DNA of 64,000 bases from Arthrobacter_H rhombi (GTDB lineage: Bacteria; Actinomycetota; Actinomycetes; Actinomycetales; Micrococcaceae): contig NZ_BAAAIV010000012.1 of NCBI RefSeq assembly GCF_039526245.1, forward strand, positions 186,001-250,000, read 5' to 3'. The position numbers and the translations under genes were made by a program. The stretch's first letter is position 1. Every line of letters starts with the position of its first letter. Positions 1 to 10,891 of the stretch are shown piece by piece. The notes beneath the pieces are model-generated. The model was not told the DNA's origin. It did no database searches and worked only from the letters and a program-made list of their open reading frames with translations.

Positions 1-30
1 GTGGTACGGGTTGGCCGGGTCGTCCGTCAT
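1..30 (-). CDS. possible 5' end of a divergent gene, cut by the window edge
   Basis: On the minus strand an ATG at position 30 opens a frame reading M-T-D-D-P-A-N-P-Y-H up to the window edge. A purine-rich stretch (GAGGGG) lies about 12 bases upstream, somewhat far for a ribosome binding site, and an in-frame GTG lies 18 bases further out. Only ten codons are visible, so the product cannot be named. It would be transcribed divergently from mtrA. Confidence 0.3.
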   Translation of the reverse strand, partial: MTDDPANPYH

Positions 31-83
31 GGCGTTGGTGCCCCTCACATCGCGTTGCAGTCCAAACCAGCCTAGCTGGATGC

Positions 84-109
84 GGTGCGCCGCCGCTGGC
101 GGGCGCACC
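84..109. repeat. inverted repeat upstream of mtrA
   Basis: Perfect 8-bp arms (GGTGCGCC at 84-91 and GGCGCACC at 102-109) are separated by 10 bases. The repeat covers the expected -35 area of the candidate mtrA promoter, so it could be an operator or a structure belonging to the divergent transcript. No U-tract follows it, so it is not an obvious terminator. Confidence 0.35.
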
Positions 110-118
110 GGTGCCCCC

Positions 119-124
119 TATAGT
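119..124 (+). promoter_or_regulatory. candidate -10 box for mtrA
   Basis: TATAGT matches the actinobacterial -10 consensus TANNNT. It would start transcription near 131, leaving a leader of about 47 bases before the chosen mtrA start. No convincing -35 hexamer is present at 16-18 bp. Confidence 0.4.
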
Positions 125-177
125 GGACTGCAGGAATGTTGGACACCGGAGAGACGCATGATCGGAAAAGGGGTGCC

Positions 178-855
178 ATGAAGGCCCGAGTTTTGGTGGT
201 CGACGACGACGAGGCGCTGGCCGAGATGATCGGCATCGTGCTGCGCAACGACGACTTTGATCCGGTCTTCTGCTACGACGGCGCCCAGGCACTGGACACG
301 TTCCGGGAGGTCAAGCCGGACCTGGTGCTGTTGGACCTGATGCTTCCGGGAATGGACGGGATCGAGGTGTGCCGGTTGATCCGCGCCGAAGCTGACATCC
401 CCATCGTCATGTTGACCGCGAAATCCGATACCGCCGACGTCGTCCGCGGCCTGGAGTCCGGCGCCGATGACTACGTCCCGAAGCCCTTCAAACCGGCAGA
501 GCTCATCGCCCGGGTCCGCGCCCGGTTGCGGCCGGGGGAGAAGCACGCCCCGGAAACGCTGAAGATCGCCGACCTGGTGATCGACGTGGCGGGACACTCG
601 GTGACGCGCGGTGGCGCCCTGATTTCGCTGACGCCGCTGGAGTTCGACCTGCTGGTCGCCCTGGCCCGGAAGCCGTGGCAGGTGTTCACCCGTGAACTGC
701 TGCTCGAGCAGGTCTGGGGCTACCGCCATGCAGCCGACACGCGGCTGGTCAACGTCCATGTGCAGCGCCTGCGCTCCAAGGTCGAGGTGGATCCGGAGAA
801 CCCCGAGGTGGTCCTCACCGTCCGTGGCGTCGGGTACAAGGCCGGCCAAGGCTGA
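178..855 (+). CDS. mtrA: response regulator MtrA
   Basis: DNA-binding response regulator of the MtrAB system, which in actinobacteria controls cell wall, division and DNA replication genes. The 225-residue protein has an N-terminal receiver domain with the acidic D9-D10-D11 cluster and phospho-acceptor D53 in LLDLMLPGMDG. A C-terminal winged-helix domain of the OmpR type follows (LTPLEFDLL, then the RLVNVHVQRLRSK recognition region). The start at ATG 178 is chosen because the receiver begins immediately (MKARVLVVDDD) and an AAAGGGG ribosome binding site lies just upstream; an in-frame ATG at 136 would add 14 unlikely residues. The length is close to the 228 residues of the mycobacterial protein. 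The stop is two bases before mtrB, so the two are co-transcribed. Confidence 0.95.
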   Translation: MKARVLVVDDDEALAEMIGIVLRNDDFDPVFCYDGAQALDTFREVKPDLVLLDLMLPGMDGIEVCRLIRAEADIPIVMLTAKSDTADVVRGLESGADDYVPKPFKPAELIARVRARLRPGEKHAPETLKIADLVIDVAGHSVTRGGALISLTPLEFDLLVALARKPWQVFTRELLLEQVWGYRHAADTRLVNVHVQRLRSKVEVDPENPEVVLTVRGVGYKAGQG

Positions 856-857
856 GC

Positions 858-2729
858 ATGGAGACCTCCGCCGCTCCGGCACCGGCGGCGGAACCGTCCG
901 GGGAGCCGCCGCCGTCCCGCCCCTCGGGCGTACGCACCTTCCTCGAACGTGCGTCGGCACGTTGGCGTCGGCTGGTGACCACCTGGCGGCGTTCCCTGCA
1001 GCTGCGGGCCGTGGCCACCACCGTGTTGCTGTCGGCACTGGCCATGCTCGGCGCCGGGATCTTCTTGTCGAACCAGATCGCCGACGGCCTGTTCCAGGAA
1101 CGGTTCGGCCAGGTCCAGGAGGAATCGGTCCGCGGCCTGAACCAGGTCAAGTCAAACTTCGAATCCGCCGCCACCACCGACCGGTCCAGCACCGTCGCGT
1201 TCGTCAACGACACCCTCAAGCTGGTGGAGGGCGACGGTGCCAGCGTCCAGCGGGACTTCATCCTGACCCCGTTGCCCAGCTCGGAGAACATCTACGTCAC
1301 CAATACCGCCAGTGGCGGGCTGACCACTGCCGTCATCCCCGCGTCGCTGGCCGTGACAGTGCGCGACAACCCCGGGGTCTACTGGGAATCGATCAGCTTC
1401 CCGCACGCCACCTACGACACCCCGGGCCTCGCCTTCGGCACCAAGGTCCAGCTCCCTCCGGGCCGCGAATACGCGCTCTACCTGGTGTACGACCTGGAAT
1501 CGGTGCAGCAGACCCTGGACTTCATCCACCGGGTGCTGGCGATCGGTGGCCTGCTGCTGCTCTGCGTCACCGGCGGGATCGCCTGGTACACCACCCGGTT
1601 GGTCGTCCGCCCGGTGTCCAATGCCGCACTGGTGTCGGAGAAGCTGGCAGCCGGGGAACTGCAGGAACGCCTCGAGGTCCATGGCGAAGACGAAATCGCC
1701 CGCCTCGGGACCTCCTTCAACCGGATGGCGACCTCCCTGCAGGACCAGATCACCCAGTTGGCCACGCTCTCGCAGATGCAGCAACGCTTCGTCTCCGATG
1801 TCTCCCACGAGCTGCGCACCCCCCTGACCACCGTACGGATGGCCGCCGAGGTCCTGCACGACGCCCGCGAGGAATTCGACCCGATCAACCGGCGCTCGGC
1901 CGAACTGCTCTACAACCAGGTCGAACGGTTCCAGACCCTGCTCAACGACCTGCTGGAGATCTCGCGTTTCGACGCCGGCGTTGCCGTGTTGGACGCCGAG
2001 GTCCTGGACCTGGTTCCGGTGGTCCGCCGGGTCGTGGAAACCGCCAGCATGCATGCGGAAAACCTCGGTTCCGAACTGCGCGTGCACGTCCCCGACGGAG
2101 GGTGCACTGTCGAGATGGACCACCGGCGCATCGAACGCATCATCCGGAACCTGGTGATGAACGCCGTCGAACATGGCGAGGGCGAGCCGATCGACATCAC
2201 CGTGGCGCAGGACGAACACGCGGTCGCGGTCACCGTGCGCGACCACGGCATCGGCATGGATCCCGAGGACGCCGCACGGGTCTTCGACAGGTTCTGGCGC
2301 GGGGACCCCGCGCGGGCCAGGACCACCGGAGGCAGCGGGCTCGGCCTGTCCATTGCCACCGAGGACACCCGGCTGCACGGCGGGTGGCTCCAGGCCTGGG
2401 GGGAGAAGGGCGACGGTGCCTGCTTCCGCCTGACGCTGCCCCGCAACCTGGGGGACCCGGTGGGATCCTCGCCGCTGCCGCTGGCGCCCCACTCACGCCT
2501 GCGCCTGGGGCAGTCGCTGGGCTTCGAGGAGACGAGCCCGCACACCGCCTCGCTGCCCACCCTGCCCTCCGGCGGGTTCGCCCTGCCCGGAAGCATCCTG
2601 CGCGCCGTTCCGCCGGCGGAGCGCGCCACCCTGGCACACCCCGGAGTCGACGGCGACCCGGTCCATGACCAGGACGCCACGGCCGACGACGAACCGGAAA
2701 CGGGCCACCCGGGAGGAACCCATGCCTAG
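858..2729 (+). CDS. mtrB: sensor histidine kinase MtrB
   Basis: Membrane sensor kinase that phosphorylates MtrA. In 623 residues it shows a cytoplasmic N-terminus, a first membrane helix (about 50-71), an extracytoplasmic sensor region of about 155 residues, a second helix (about 227-249), a HAMP linker, a HisKA dimerisation domain with H317 in VSHELRTPLT, and an HATPase domain with the N box (RNLVMNAVEHGEG), the G1 box (DHGIGMD) and the G2 box (GGSGLGLSIA). The last 95 residues are proline- and alanine-rich and probably disordered. It starts three bases after the mtrA stop and overlaps the start of lpqB by 8 bp, the conserved mtrA-mtrB-lpqB order. LpqB is known to modulate MtrB in mycobacteria and Streptomyces. 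Confidence 0.95.
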   Translation: METSAAPAPAAEPSGEPPPSRPSGVRTFLERASARWRRLVTTWRRSLQLRAVATTVLLSALAMLGAGIFLSNQIADGLFQERFGQVQEESVRGLNQVKSNFESAATTDRSSTVAFVNDTLKLVEGDGASVQRDFILTPLPSSENIYVTNTASGGLTTAVIPASLAVTVRDNPGVYWESISFPHATYDTPGLAFGTKVQLPPGREYALYLVYDLESVQQTLDFIHRVLAIGGLLLLCVTGGIAWYTTRLVVRPVSNAALVSEKLAAGELQERLEVHGEDEIARLGTSFNRMATSLQDQITQLATLSQMQQRFVSDVSHELRTPLTTVRMAAEVLHDAREEFDPINRRSAELLYNQVERFQTLLNDLLEISRFDAGVAVLDAEVLDLVPVVRRVVETASMHAENLGSELRVHVPDGGCTVEMDHRRIERIIRNLVMNAVEHGEGEPIDITVAQDEHAVAVTVRDHGIGMDPEDAARVFDRFWRGDPARARTTGGSGLGLSIATEDTRLHGGWLQAWGEKGDGACFRLTLPRNLGDPVGSSPLPLAPHSRLRLGQSLGFEETSPHTASLPTLPSGGFALPGSILRAVPPAERATLAHPGVDGDPVHDQDATADDEPETGHPGGTHA

Positions 2730-4452
2730 CCCCATTCCACCGAACGACGGCGGCTCCCGCACCCGGGTGCTGTTGGCCGCCTGCGTGGTGGTCCTGCTGG
2801 TGCTCACCGGATGCGCAGCCATCCCCACGTCCGGGCCGGTGGGGACCAGCGCCCCGGAAGCTGCCGGACAGTCCGACTTCACCTACACCTTCGATCCTCC
2901 GGGGCCGGCGCAGGACGCCTCGCCGCAACAGATCATCGAGGGGTTCATGCGGGCGGGCATCGCCCCGCGGGACGACTACAGCGTCGCCCGCGAGTACCTG
3001 GCACCGGAGCTCTCGCGCGAATGGCGGGCGGCTGACCGGACCGTGGTCTACGCCTCCGAACCGAACATCGTGGAAAACGTCCAGGAGGGAAGCTATACCG
3101 TCGAGGTGGCGGCGACCTCCAGCATCGACGAACACGGGCTGCTCACCCGCAAGGAGGGGCAGTCCACGGTGTCCGCGGACATCAAGCTCGTGAAGGTCGA
3201 CGGGCAATGGCGGTTGTCCAAGGTACCCAACGGGACCATGATCGAGGAGGGCAACTTTGCCGTGCTCTTCGCGGCCTACCCGTTGTATTTCTACGATTCC
3301 ACCCGGTCCTACGCCATCGCCGACTACCGGTGGTTCGCCAAACGGCAGGGCCTGCCGGCCACGATCGTCGGCGCACTGCTGGCGGGGCCGGCCCCCTACC
3401 TGCGCAACGCAGTCACCAGCGCGTTCCCCGAGGGCAGCTCCCTGGCCCGCGCCTCGGTGCCGGTGGAATCCCGGCGGGCCACCGTGGACCTGAACGTCTC
3501 GACCTTCGCCGATGCCACCGAGCTGCAGCGCCAGCAGATGCAGCAACAGCTCGAACTGACCCTGGGCGAGGTGCAGAACGTCCGTGCGGTATCCATGACG
3601 GTCGGCCAGCGTGCCGTCAGCCTGGGCAATGCCGCCGAGGGGTACGAGAAGGCGATCGTGGACGCCTCGGTGCCGAACACCCAGATAGCCATCGACAAGA
3701 AGGCACTCGTCTTCTACCAGGGCAACGGCGTCGTGCCCGTGGGCGGCGTCCAGGACATCTCGGCCTACGACCCGCGGGATCCGGCCATGGCCCCGGCGGA
3801 CAACCGCTACGCCTTCCTCAACGGGAGCCGGACCAAGATGATCACGGTCAACGAGGCCGGGGTCCCGCGGGTTGCCGTCACCGGAAAGGACCTGCTGCCG
3901 CCCAGTATCGACATCCATGGGTGGACCTGGACCGTGGGCAACGACGGGCGCACCCGGATCCGGGTCACGCCCTCGAACAGCGCCAAGGACGGGTCCTCGC
4001 GGCAGGTCAATTCCGGGTGGATGGGCCAGGCGAAGGTGACGTCGCTGCGCGTGTCCCCGGACGGGGCCCGCGCCCTGGTCGTGGCCACGGTCGGTGGGAA
4101 GCCCGGGGTCTACATCACCGGGATCATCCGCGACAGCGAAGGCGTTCCCCGCGGCTTCACCGATCCACTGCGGCTGGACGCATCGGTCCCCGTGGAACGC
4201 GGGGTGTGGAGCTCCTCGGATGCGGTCATCGTGATGAAGCCCAGCAATTCCCAGGCAGTGCGGGCCGAGGAGATCTCGCTGAGCGGATCGGCCACGACGT
4301 TCGAGCCCCTCTTGGGCATGACGAACATCTCCGCCGGGCCAGGGGACCAGCGGACGGTGTACGCCGAAACCCCCGACGGCGTCTACTCACGGGTCTTCTC
4401 GACCTGGAAAAAGCGCGAGGGCCAGGCCACGCAACTCTCCTATCCGGGCTAG
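2722..4452 (+). CDS. lpqB: lipoprotein LpqB, MtrAB accessory
   Basis: Extracytoplasmic lipoprotein that works with MtrB. The 576-residue product opens with a lipoprotein signal: a basic N-terminus, a hydrophobic helix and a lipobox ending in C31 (LTGC). A GerMN-type domain occupies the middle, around GALLAGPAPYLRNAV, and the C-terminal half looks like the LpqB beta-propeller. Length matches the mycobacterial protein (583). The start is ATG 2722, preceded by GGGAGGAACC and placed inside the last codons of mtrB. An upstream in-frame ATG (2665) would put 19 charged residues before the signal peptide and is rejected. The gene ends 108 bp before the ComF-like gene. Confidence 0.93.
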   Translation: MPSPIPPNDGGSRTRVLLAACVVVLLVLTGCAAIPTSGPVGTSAPEAAGQSDFTYTFDPPGPAQDASPQQIIEGFMRAGIAPRDDYSVAREYLAPELSREWRAADRTVVYASEPNIVENVQEGSYTVEVAATSSIDEHGLLTRKEGQSTVSADIKLVKVDGQWRLSKVPNGTMIEEGNFAVLFAAYPLYFYDSTRSYAIADYRWFAKRQGLPATIVGALLAGPAPYLRNAVTSAFPEGSSLARASVPVESRRATVDLNVSTFADATELQRQQMQQQLELTLGEVQNVRAVSMTVGQRAVSLGNAAEGYEKAIVDASVPNTQIAIDKKALVFYQGNGVVPVGGVQDISAYDPRDPAMAPADNRYAFLNGSRTKMITVNEAGVPRVAVTGKDLLPPSIDIHGWTWTVGNDGRTRIRVTPSNSAKDGSSRQVNSGWMGQAKVTSLRVSPDGARALVVATVGGKPGVYITGIIRDSEGVPRGFTDPLRLDASVPVERGVWSSSDAVIVMKPSNSQAVRAEEISLSGSATTFEPLLGMTNISAGPGDQRTVYAETPDGVYSRVFSTWKKREGQATQLSYPG

Positions 4453-4560
4453 CCGCGCACGACGACGGCGGAGCCGCCTTCGCCGGCACTGGCACCACCC
4501 CGGTCCACACCCTGGCCCCGTCCGCTGGCGCCGCGCCGACCGGACGGTGAGCATGGGTGC

Positions 4561-5427
4561 ATGGGATACCCGATCTTGCCTCCCGGCCTGGCGCGGAGCC
4601 TGGACCGGATGGCGTTTGCCCCCTGGGTGCAGGGCCCGCGGTCCGCGCTGGCCGAACTGGGCGCCCTGGTGGCACCGAGCGACTGCATCTTCTGCGAGGC
4701 GACGGATGCCGTGCTCTGCCCCACCTGCCGGGCCACGTTCCGGGCGGCAACGGTCAGGCCCTTCGAGGCCCACGCCGGTGCCGAAGGGCTGCCCTTGCTG
4801 CCCGATGGTGAACCACTGCGGGTGGTCGCGGCCGGGGTCTATGGCCGTGAGGTCTCCGCCGCGGTCCTGTCCTTCAAGAACCGCCAACGCGTCTCGCTGG
4901 CCAGCGTCCTGGGGCCCGCCCTGGCCGGGTCCCTGCGGGTTGCCGCCGCGGGGCAGCCTGGTCCGGTGGCCCTGGTGCCGGTCCCCTCCAGCCGGACCGC
5001 GCGGGCACGCCGGGGGTACTCGCCGGTGGACGTGCTGCTGGAGTGGATCACCCGGCGGGGGCTGCTGCCCGACGACGCCTCGGTCTTCCCCGCGCTGCGC
5101 GTCTTGCCCCGGCCTCCCTGGGCCCTGGCCGAGCAGAAGGGCAAGGGTCGGCGCGCGCGCAGCGCCGGTGCTGCGGCCGTGGCAGTGCGCCGTGGCCACG
5201 GCGTGGCGGGCAGGGCAGTGCTTCTGGTCGACGACGTCCTGACCACCGGGTCGACGCTGGCGCGCGCCTATCGGATCCTCGAGCAAGCCGGGGCCCGCGT
5301 AGGTGGGGCCGCAGTGCTGGCGGCAACTGCCCCACCCCGTCAGGACGAGCACGTTCCGTCGTGGTCGGCCGGGGAGGTGGGGGCCGGCGACACGCCGGGG
5401 CCCTCGTCCGGCAGGGCCCGCCAGTGA
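4561..5427 (+). CDS. ComF-family phosphoribosyltransferase
   Basis: A 288-residue member of the ComF/GntX family. Near the N-terminus there is a zinc-ribbon pair (CIFC then CPTC). The C-terminal type I phosphoribosyltransferase fold carries the PRPP-binding signature VLLVDDVLTTGSTL. In competent bacteria ComFC helps DNA import; in actinobacteria the substrate is not established, and no other competence genes are visible here. The start is uncertain: ATG 4561 has only a poor ribosome binding site, but no better in-frame start was found. The last 35 residues are low-complexity. Lying between lpqB and hpf is the usual position of this gene in Micrococcales. Confidence 0.85.
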   Translation: MGYPILPPGLARSLDRMAFAPWVQGPRSALAELGALVAPSDCIFCEATDAVLCPTCRATFRAATVRPFEAHAGAEGLPLLPDGEPLRVVAAGVYGREVSAAVLSFKNRQRVSLASVLGPALAGSLRVAAAGQPGPVALVPVPSSRTARARRGYSPVDVLLEWITRRGLLPDDASVFPALRVLPRPPWALAEQKGKGRRARSAGAAAVAVRRGHGVAGRAVLLVDDVLTTGSTLARAYRILEQAGARVGGAAVLAATAPPRQDEHVPSWSAGEVGAGDTPGPSSGRARQ

Positions 5428-5588
5428 GCCACTTCACAAAAAGAGCGCGGCAAGGGCTTGATTATTGGGTGCCCTGGATTACGGTTGAGTATGGGCACCT
5501 CACCAAGAGGAGAAGAACCCATCTTCAGCGACCGGAGGGAGAGACTTTCGGTCGCTGTCGTGTCACCCGAGGTCAGTAGGAGGACACC
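5428..5588 (+). promoter_or_regulatory. hpf upstream region with weak promoter candidate
   Basis: This 161-bp gap separates the ComF-like gene from hpf. A possible promoter is TTGATT (5458-5463), a 16-bp spacer and TACGGT (5480-5485). That would give an untranslated leader of about 95 bases. The match is weak, and stress sigma factor use cannot be read from it. Confidence 0.3.
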
Positions 5589-6263
5589 ATGGAGATGAAC
5601 ATCACCGGGCGCAACGTGACGGTTTCCGATCGTTTTCGCGAGTACGCGGACGAGAAGACTGACAAGATCGGACAATTGACGAACAAGGTCCAGCGTCTCG
5701 ATGTCAAGGTCACCAAGGAACCCAACGCCCGGCAGGCCGAAGCCCAGCTGACAGTGGAGATCAGCGTCGTGGGCAGCGGGCCTGCCATCCGTGCGGAAGC
5801 CAAGGCATCGGACAAATTCGCAGCCTTCGATACGGCCTTCACCAAACTGCTCGAGCGCCTGCGCCGGGCGCGCGATCGCCGGAAAGTCCACCACGGCAGG
5901 CAGACCCCGAAGGCGGTCTTCCAAGCAACTTCCACGCTGGAGCCGGCCAGCAGCAGCATCCCGCTGCACGAGGAGACCCTGAAGGAGCAGCAGCGCGAGG
6001 CGGCGGAAGATGCGACGGGCAGCCCCGTCGAAATCCGTCGGAAGGTCTTCCCCTCCGAAACGATGAGCGTGGACGACGCCGTGGATCGCATGGAACTGGT
6101 CGGCCACCCGTTCTACCTCTTCGTGGACTCCGAGACCGGCGCCTCGTCCGTGGTCTATCGCCGGCAGCAATGGAACTACGGCGTCATCACCTTGGACGAC
6201 CAGCACTCCGATGCGGAAACGGTGGAAACCCGCCACTACCGCGAGTCCCAATCGGCGTCCTAG
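5589..6263 (+). CDS. hpf: long ribosome hibernation promoting factor
   Basis: Binds the 30S decoding region in stationary phase and dimerises ribosomes into inactive 100S particles. The 224-residue length identifies the long form. An N-terminal S30AE domain (about 1-105, starting MEMNITGRNVTVSDRFREYA) is joined by a linker of about 60 residues to a C-terminal dimerisation domain (about 165-224, with DAVDRMELVGHPFYLF and VVYRRQQWNYGVI). The start is well supported by AGGAGGACACC. The gene has its own upstream region and is followed by a separately promoted gene. Placement just before secA is typical of actinobacteria. Confidence 0.95.
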   Translation: MEMNITGRNVTVSDRFREYADEKTDKIGQLTNKVQRLDVKVTKEPNARQAEAQLTVEISVVGSGPAIRAEAKASDKFAAFDTAFTKLLERLRRARDRRKVHHGRQTPKAVFQATSTLEPASSSIPLHEETLKEQQREAAEDATGSPVEIRRKVFPSETMSVDDAVDRMELVGHPFYLFVDSETGASSVVYRRQQWNYGVITLDDQHSDAETVETRHYRESQSAS

Positions 6264-6279
6264 CGGAGCCAACTGGCCC

Positions 6280-6285
6280 TAGACT
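6280..6285 (+). promoter_or_regulatory. -10 box for a leaderless transcript
   Basis: TAGACT ends exactly 6 bases before the ATG at 6292, so transcription would begin at or next to the start codon. No Shine-Dalgarno sequence precedes that ATG. No recognisable -35 hexamer is present. Confidence 0.5.
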
Positions 6286-6291
6286 GGCCGC

Positions 6292-7515
6292 ATGACCCAA
6301 CGGATGACCCTGGCGCAGGCGCGACGCGTGGCGTTGGCAGCCCAGGGACTCCATCACGCAAGGCCCACCGGCCCGGCGACAGCCCGGCAGGTGGGCCTTG
6401 CCTTTGACCGGCTGCAGCTGCTCCAGATCGATTCGGTCAACGTGCTCAGCCGGTCCCATTACCTGCCGATCTTTGCCCGGGTCGGTCCCTACGACCGGAC
6501 GGTGCTCGACGCGATGGGCTCGCGGTCGCCGCGTCGGATGGTCGAATACTGGGCCCACGAAGCCAGCTTCATTCGGCCCGGCCACTTCGCTGACCTGGTG
6601 CCGTGGCAACGTCGTACCTGGATGGGCGTTTTCACCGCCGAACGTCCGGAACTGCGTGACCTGGCCGATCGGATTCTCCTGCTCCTGGAAACCTCGCGCC
6701 CTCTCACGGCCCGGCAGGTCGCCTCCCGCTTGGGACATCGTGAACAGGTGGACCGATCGAACTGGGGCTGGAACTGGTCCACGGTCAAGGAGGCCCTCGA
6801 GGCGCTGTTTGCCCGGGGAGAAGTCGGTTCAGCCGGACGAACCGCCCAATTCGAACGTCGCTACGCCCCCATCGCGAAGGTCCTGCCGGTCCCCGCTGAC
6901 ACGTCAGCGAACGACGATGCAGCCGCCTCTGCCGAGCGGCTCGTCGAAGCCTCGGCGCGGGCCCACGGCATCGGAACCGTACGCTGTTTCGCCGACTACT
7001 TCCGTCTGCCGGTCCGTGATGCCGGGGCCGCAGTGGAACGGCTGGTTACCCGCGGCGTGCTGGAGCCGGTGGACGTCGCGGGGTGGCGGGGACTGCAATA
7101 CCTCCACGTCAACGCCGCCAAGCCCCGCTTTGCCCGCGGGCGGGCACTGCTGAGTCCCTTTGATTCGCTGGTCTTCGAACGCCGACGTGTGGAGCAGCTC
7201 TTCGGATTCCACTACCGTCTCGAGATCTATACACCGGCAGCCCAACGGCGGTACGGCTACTACGTGCTGCCGTTCCTGCTGGGAGACCAATTGGTGGCCC
7301 GTGTCGACTTGAAAGCGGATCGGGCCAACGGCCGGCTCGTGGTCCGGTCCAGCCACGCAGAGGTCGACGCGCCCGGCGAAACGGCCGTCGAACTGGCCGC
7401 CGAGCTGTGGCTGATGGCCCGGTGGCTCGGGCTCGAATCGGTACAGGTCGATCCGGAGGGTAACCTGTCCCTTGAACTGGCCCGCACGGTGCGGACACGG
7501 TGCGGGGGAACCTAA
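6292..7515 (+). CDS. winged-helix DNA glycosylase, YcaQ/AlkX family
   Basis: A 407-residue member of the HTH_42 (YcaQ/AlkZ) family, whose studied members unhook interstrand crosslinks or excise bulky alkylated bases. The family core begins near residue 33, and the motif Q45-I46-D47 (in LLQIDSVNVLSRSH) matches the catalytic QxD of the YcaQ/AlkX branch rather than the QxQ of Streptomyces AlkZ. Further winged-helix units cover the middle, and the C-terminal FGFHYRLEIYTPAAQRRYGYYVLPF segment is typical of the family. The predicted mRNA is leaderless (TAGACT 6 bases before ATG). It sits alone between hpf and secA and has no crosslink-producing gene cluster nearby, so a general repair role is likelier than self-resistance. 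Confidence 0.85.
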   Translation: MTQRMTLAQARRVALAAQGLHHARPTGPATARQVGLAFDRLQLLQIDSVNVLSRSHYLPIFARVGPYDRTVLDAMGSRSPRRMVEYWAHEASFIRPGHFADLVPWQRRTWMGVFTAERPELRDLADRILLLLETSRPLTARQVASRLGHREQVDRSNWGWNWSTVKEALEALFARGEVGSAGRTAQFERRYAPIAKVLPVPADTSANDDAAASAERLVEASARAHGIGTVRCFADYFRLPVRDAGAAVERLVTRGVLEPVDVAGWRGLQYLHVNAAKPRFARGRALLSPFDSLVFERRRVEQLFGFHYRLEIYTPAAQRRYGYYVLPFLLGDQLVARVDLKADRANGRLVVRSSHAEVDAPGETAVELAAELWLMARWLGLESVQVDPEGNLSLELARTVRTRCGGT

Positions 7516-7539
7516 ACCGGGTCCCGAACGTGTCTCCCG

Positions 7540-7545
7540 TAGACT
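7540..7545 (+). promoter_or_regulatory. candidate -10 box for secA
   Basis: TAGACT lies 42 bases upstream of the secA GTG. It matches the -10 boxes before the glycosylase gene, dnaE and ftsZ in this window. No clear -35 is visible. Confidence 0.45.
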
Positions 7546-7587
7546 GGCCAAGCCAGAATTCCTGTGCCTGAGATTTGGAGCTACCAC

Positions 7588-10313
<2,726 letters not shown>

Positions 10314-10317
<4 letters not shown>

Positions 10318-10886
10318 CCGATCTCCAGCTCCACGACGCTCCAGTGTCCGTGCCGCCGCTCCACCCGGAGCGCAGCGGCACGGACACGGTCGTTTTCGGC
10401 CACCACCAGACTGGCTTCGTAGACGCCGGCTGAGACCGGACATAGCCGGGTTCGGCGGATTGTCGTGTTTCGGTGCCGGCGTTGGTCCCCATCGGGCTGC
10501 GTGGCTGCCACCAGGGCCACCCTGCAACGCAGTTTCTCGTATTGTCCTGCCTCGAGCCACCGGGCCAACTGGTGGACCGGCCGCACACCCGACATGGATT
10601 CGAAGGCCGCCAGGCCCACCATGCGCACGATGGTGTGGACATGGGCCTGTTCCTCGCGCCGCTCGGATTCAGCGACCTGGTGGGCGGGTGATTGGAGGTC
10701 TGGGGGCCCCGGAGCGTTGACGGTGGATCCACCGGCCCGCGGACGCGCATGGGCAGGCAGCAGGTCGGCGAATTTGCGCACGGGCAGCGGACGGATCGTG
10801 GGGATGATGGCTCGGGCGCCCGCTAGGAGCCCAAGTCCGGGCACGATTTGGGGGAGTTGTTCCTCGGGGATGGCTGGCTCAGTCAT
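10314..10886 (-). CDS. Rv3235-like protein of unknown function
   Basis: A 190-residue protein resembling the mycobacterial Rv3235 family, which also lies near secA1. No catalytic motif is recognised. The N-terminal 80 residues are proline- and alanine-rich; the conserved part starts around VAESERREEQAHVHTIVRMVGLAAFESMSG and ends in short beta-like stretches (SLVVAENDRVRAAALRVERRHGHWSVVELEIG). It has no signal peptide or membrane helix, so it is probably cytoplasmic. The ATG at 10886 is preceded by AAGGTAGG. The stop codon overlaps that of secA. It lies 5 bases downstream of the LysM gene and is presumably co-transcribed with it. Confidence 0.7.
10344..10394 (+). terminator. secA terminator inside the convergent gene
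   Basis: A long hairpin pairs 10344-10356 with 10375-10387 (13 bp, GTGTCCGTGCCGC with its complement) and 10357-10362 with 10367-10372 (6 bp), with a two-base bulge and an ACCC loop. TTTT follows at 10391-10394. It begins 27 bases after the secA stop, so it can act as a Rho-independent terminator for secA. It lies wholly within the coding sequence of the Rv3235-like gene on the other strand. Confidence 0.6.
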
Positions 10887-10891
10887 GATTC

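Noticed and set aside
692..2668. 658-codon plus-strand open frame overlapping mtrA and mtrB
   Set aside because: Arginine/proline-rich frame-shifted reading of mtrB without motifs.
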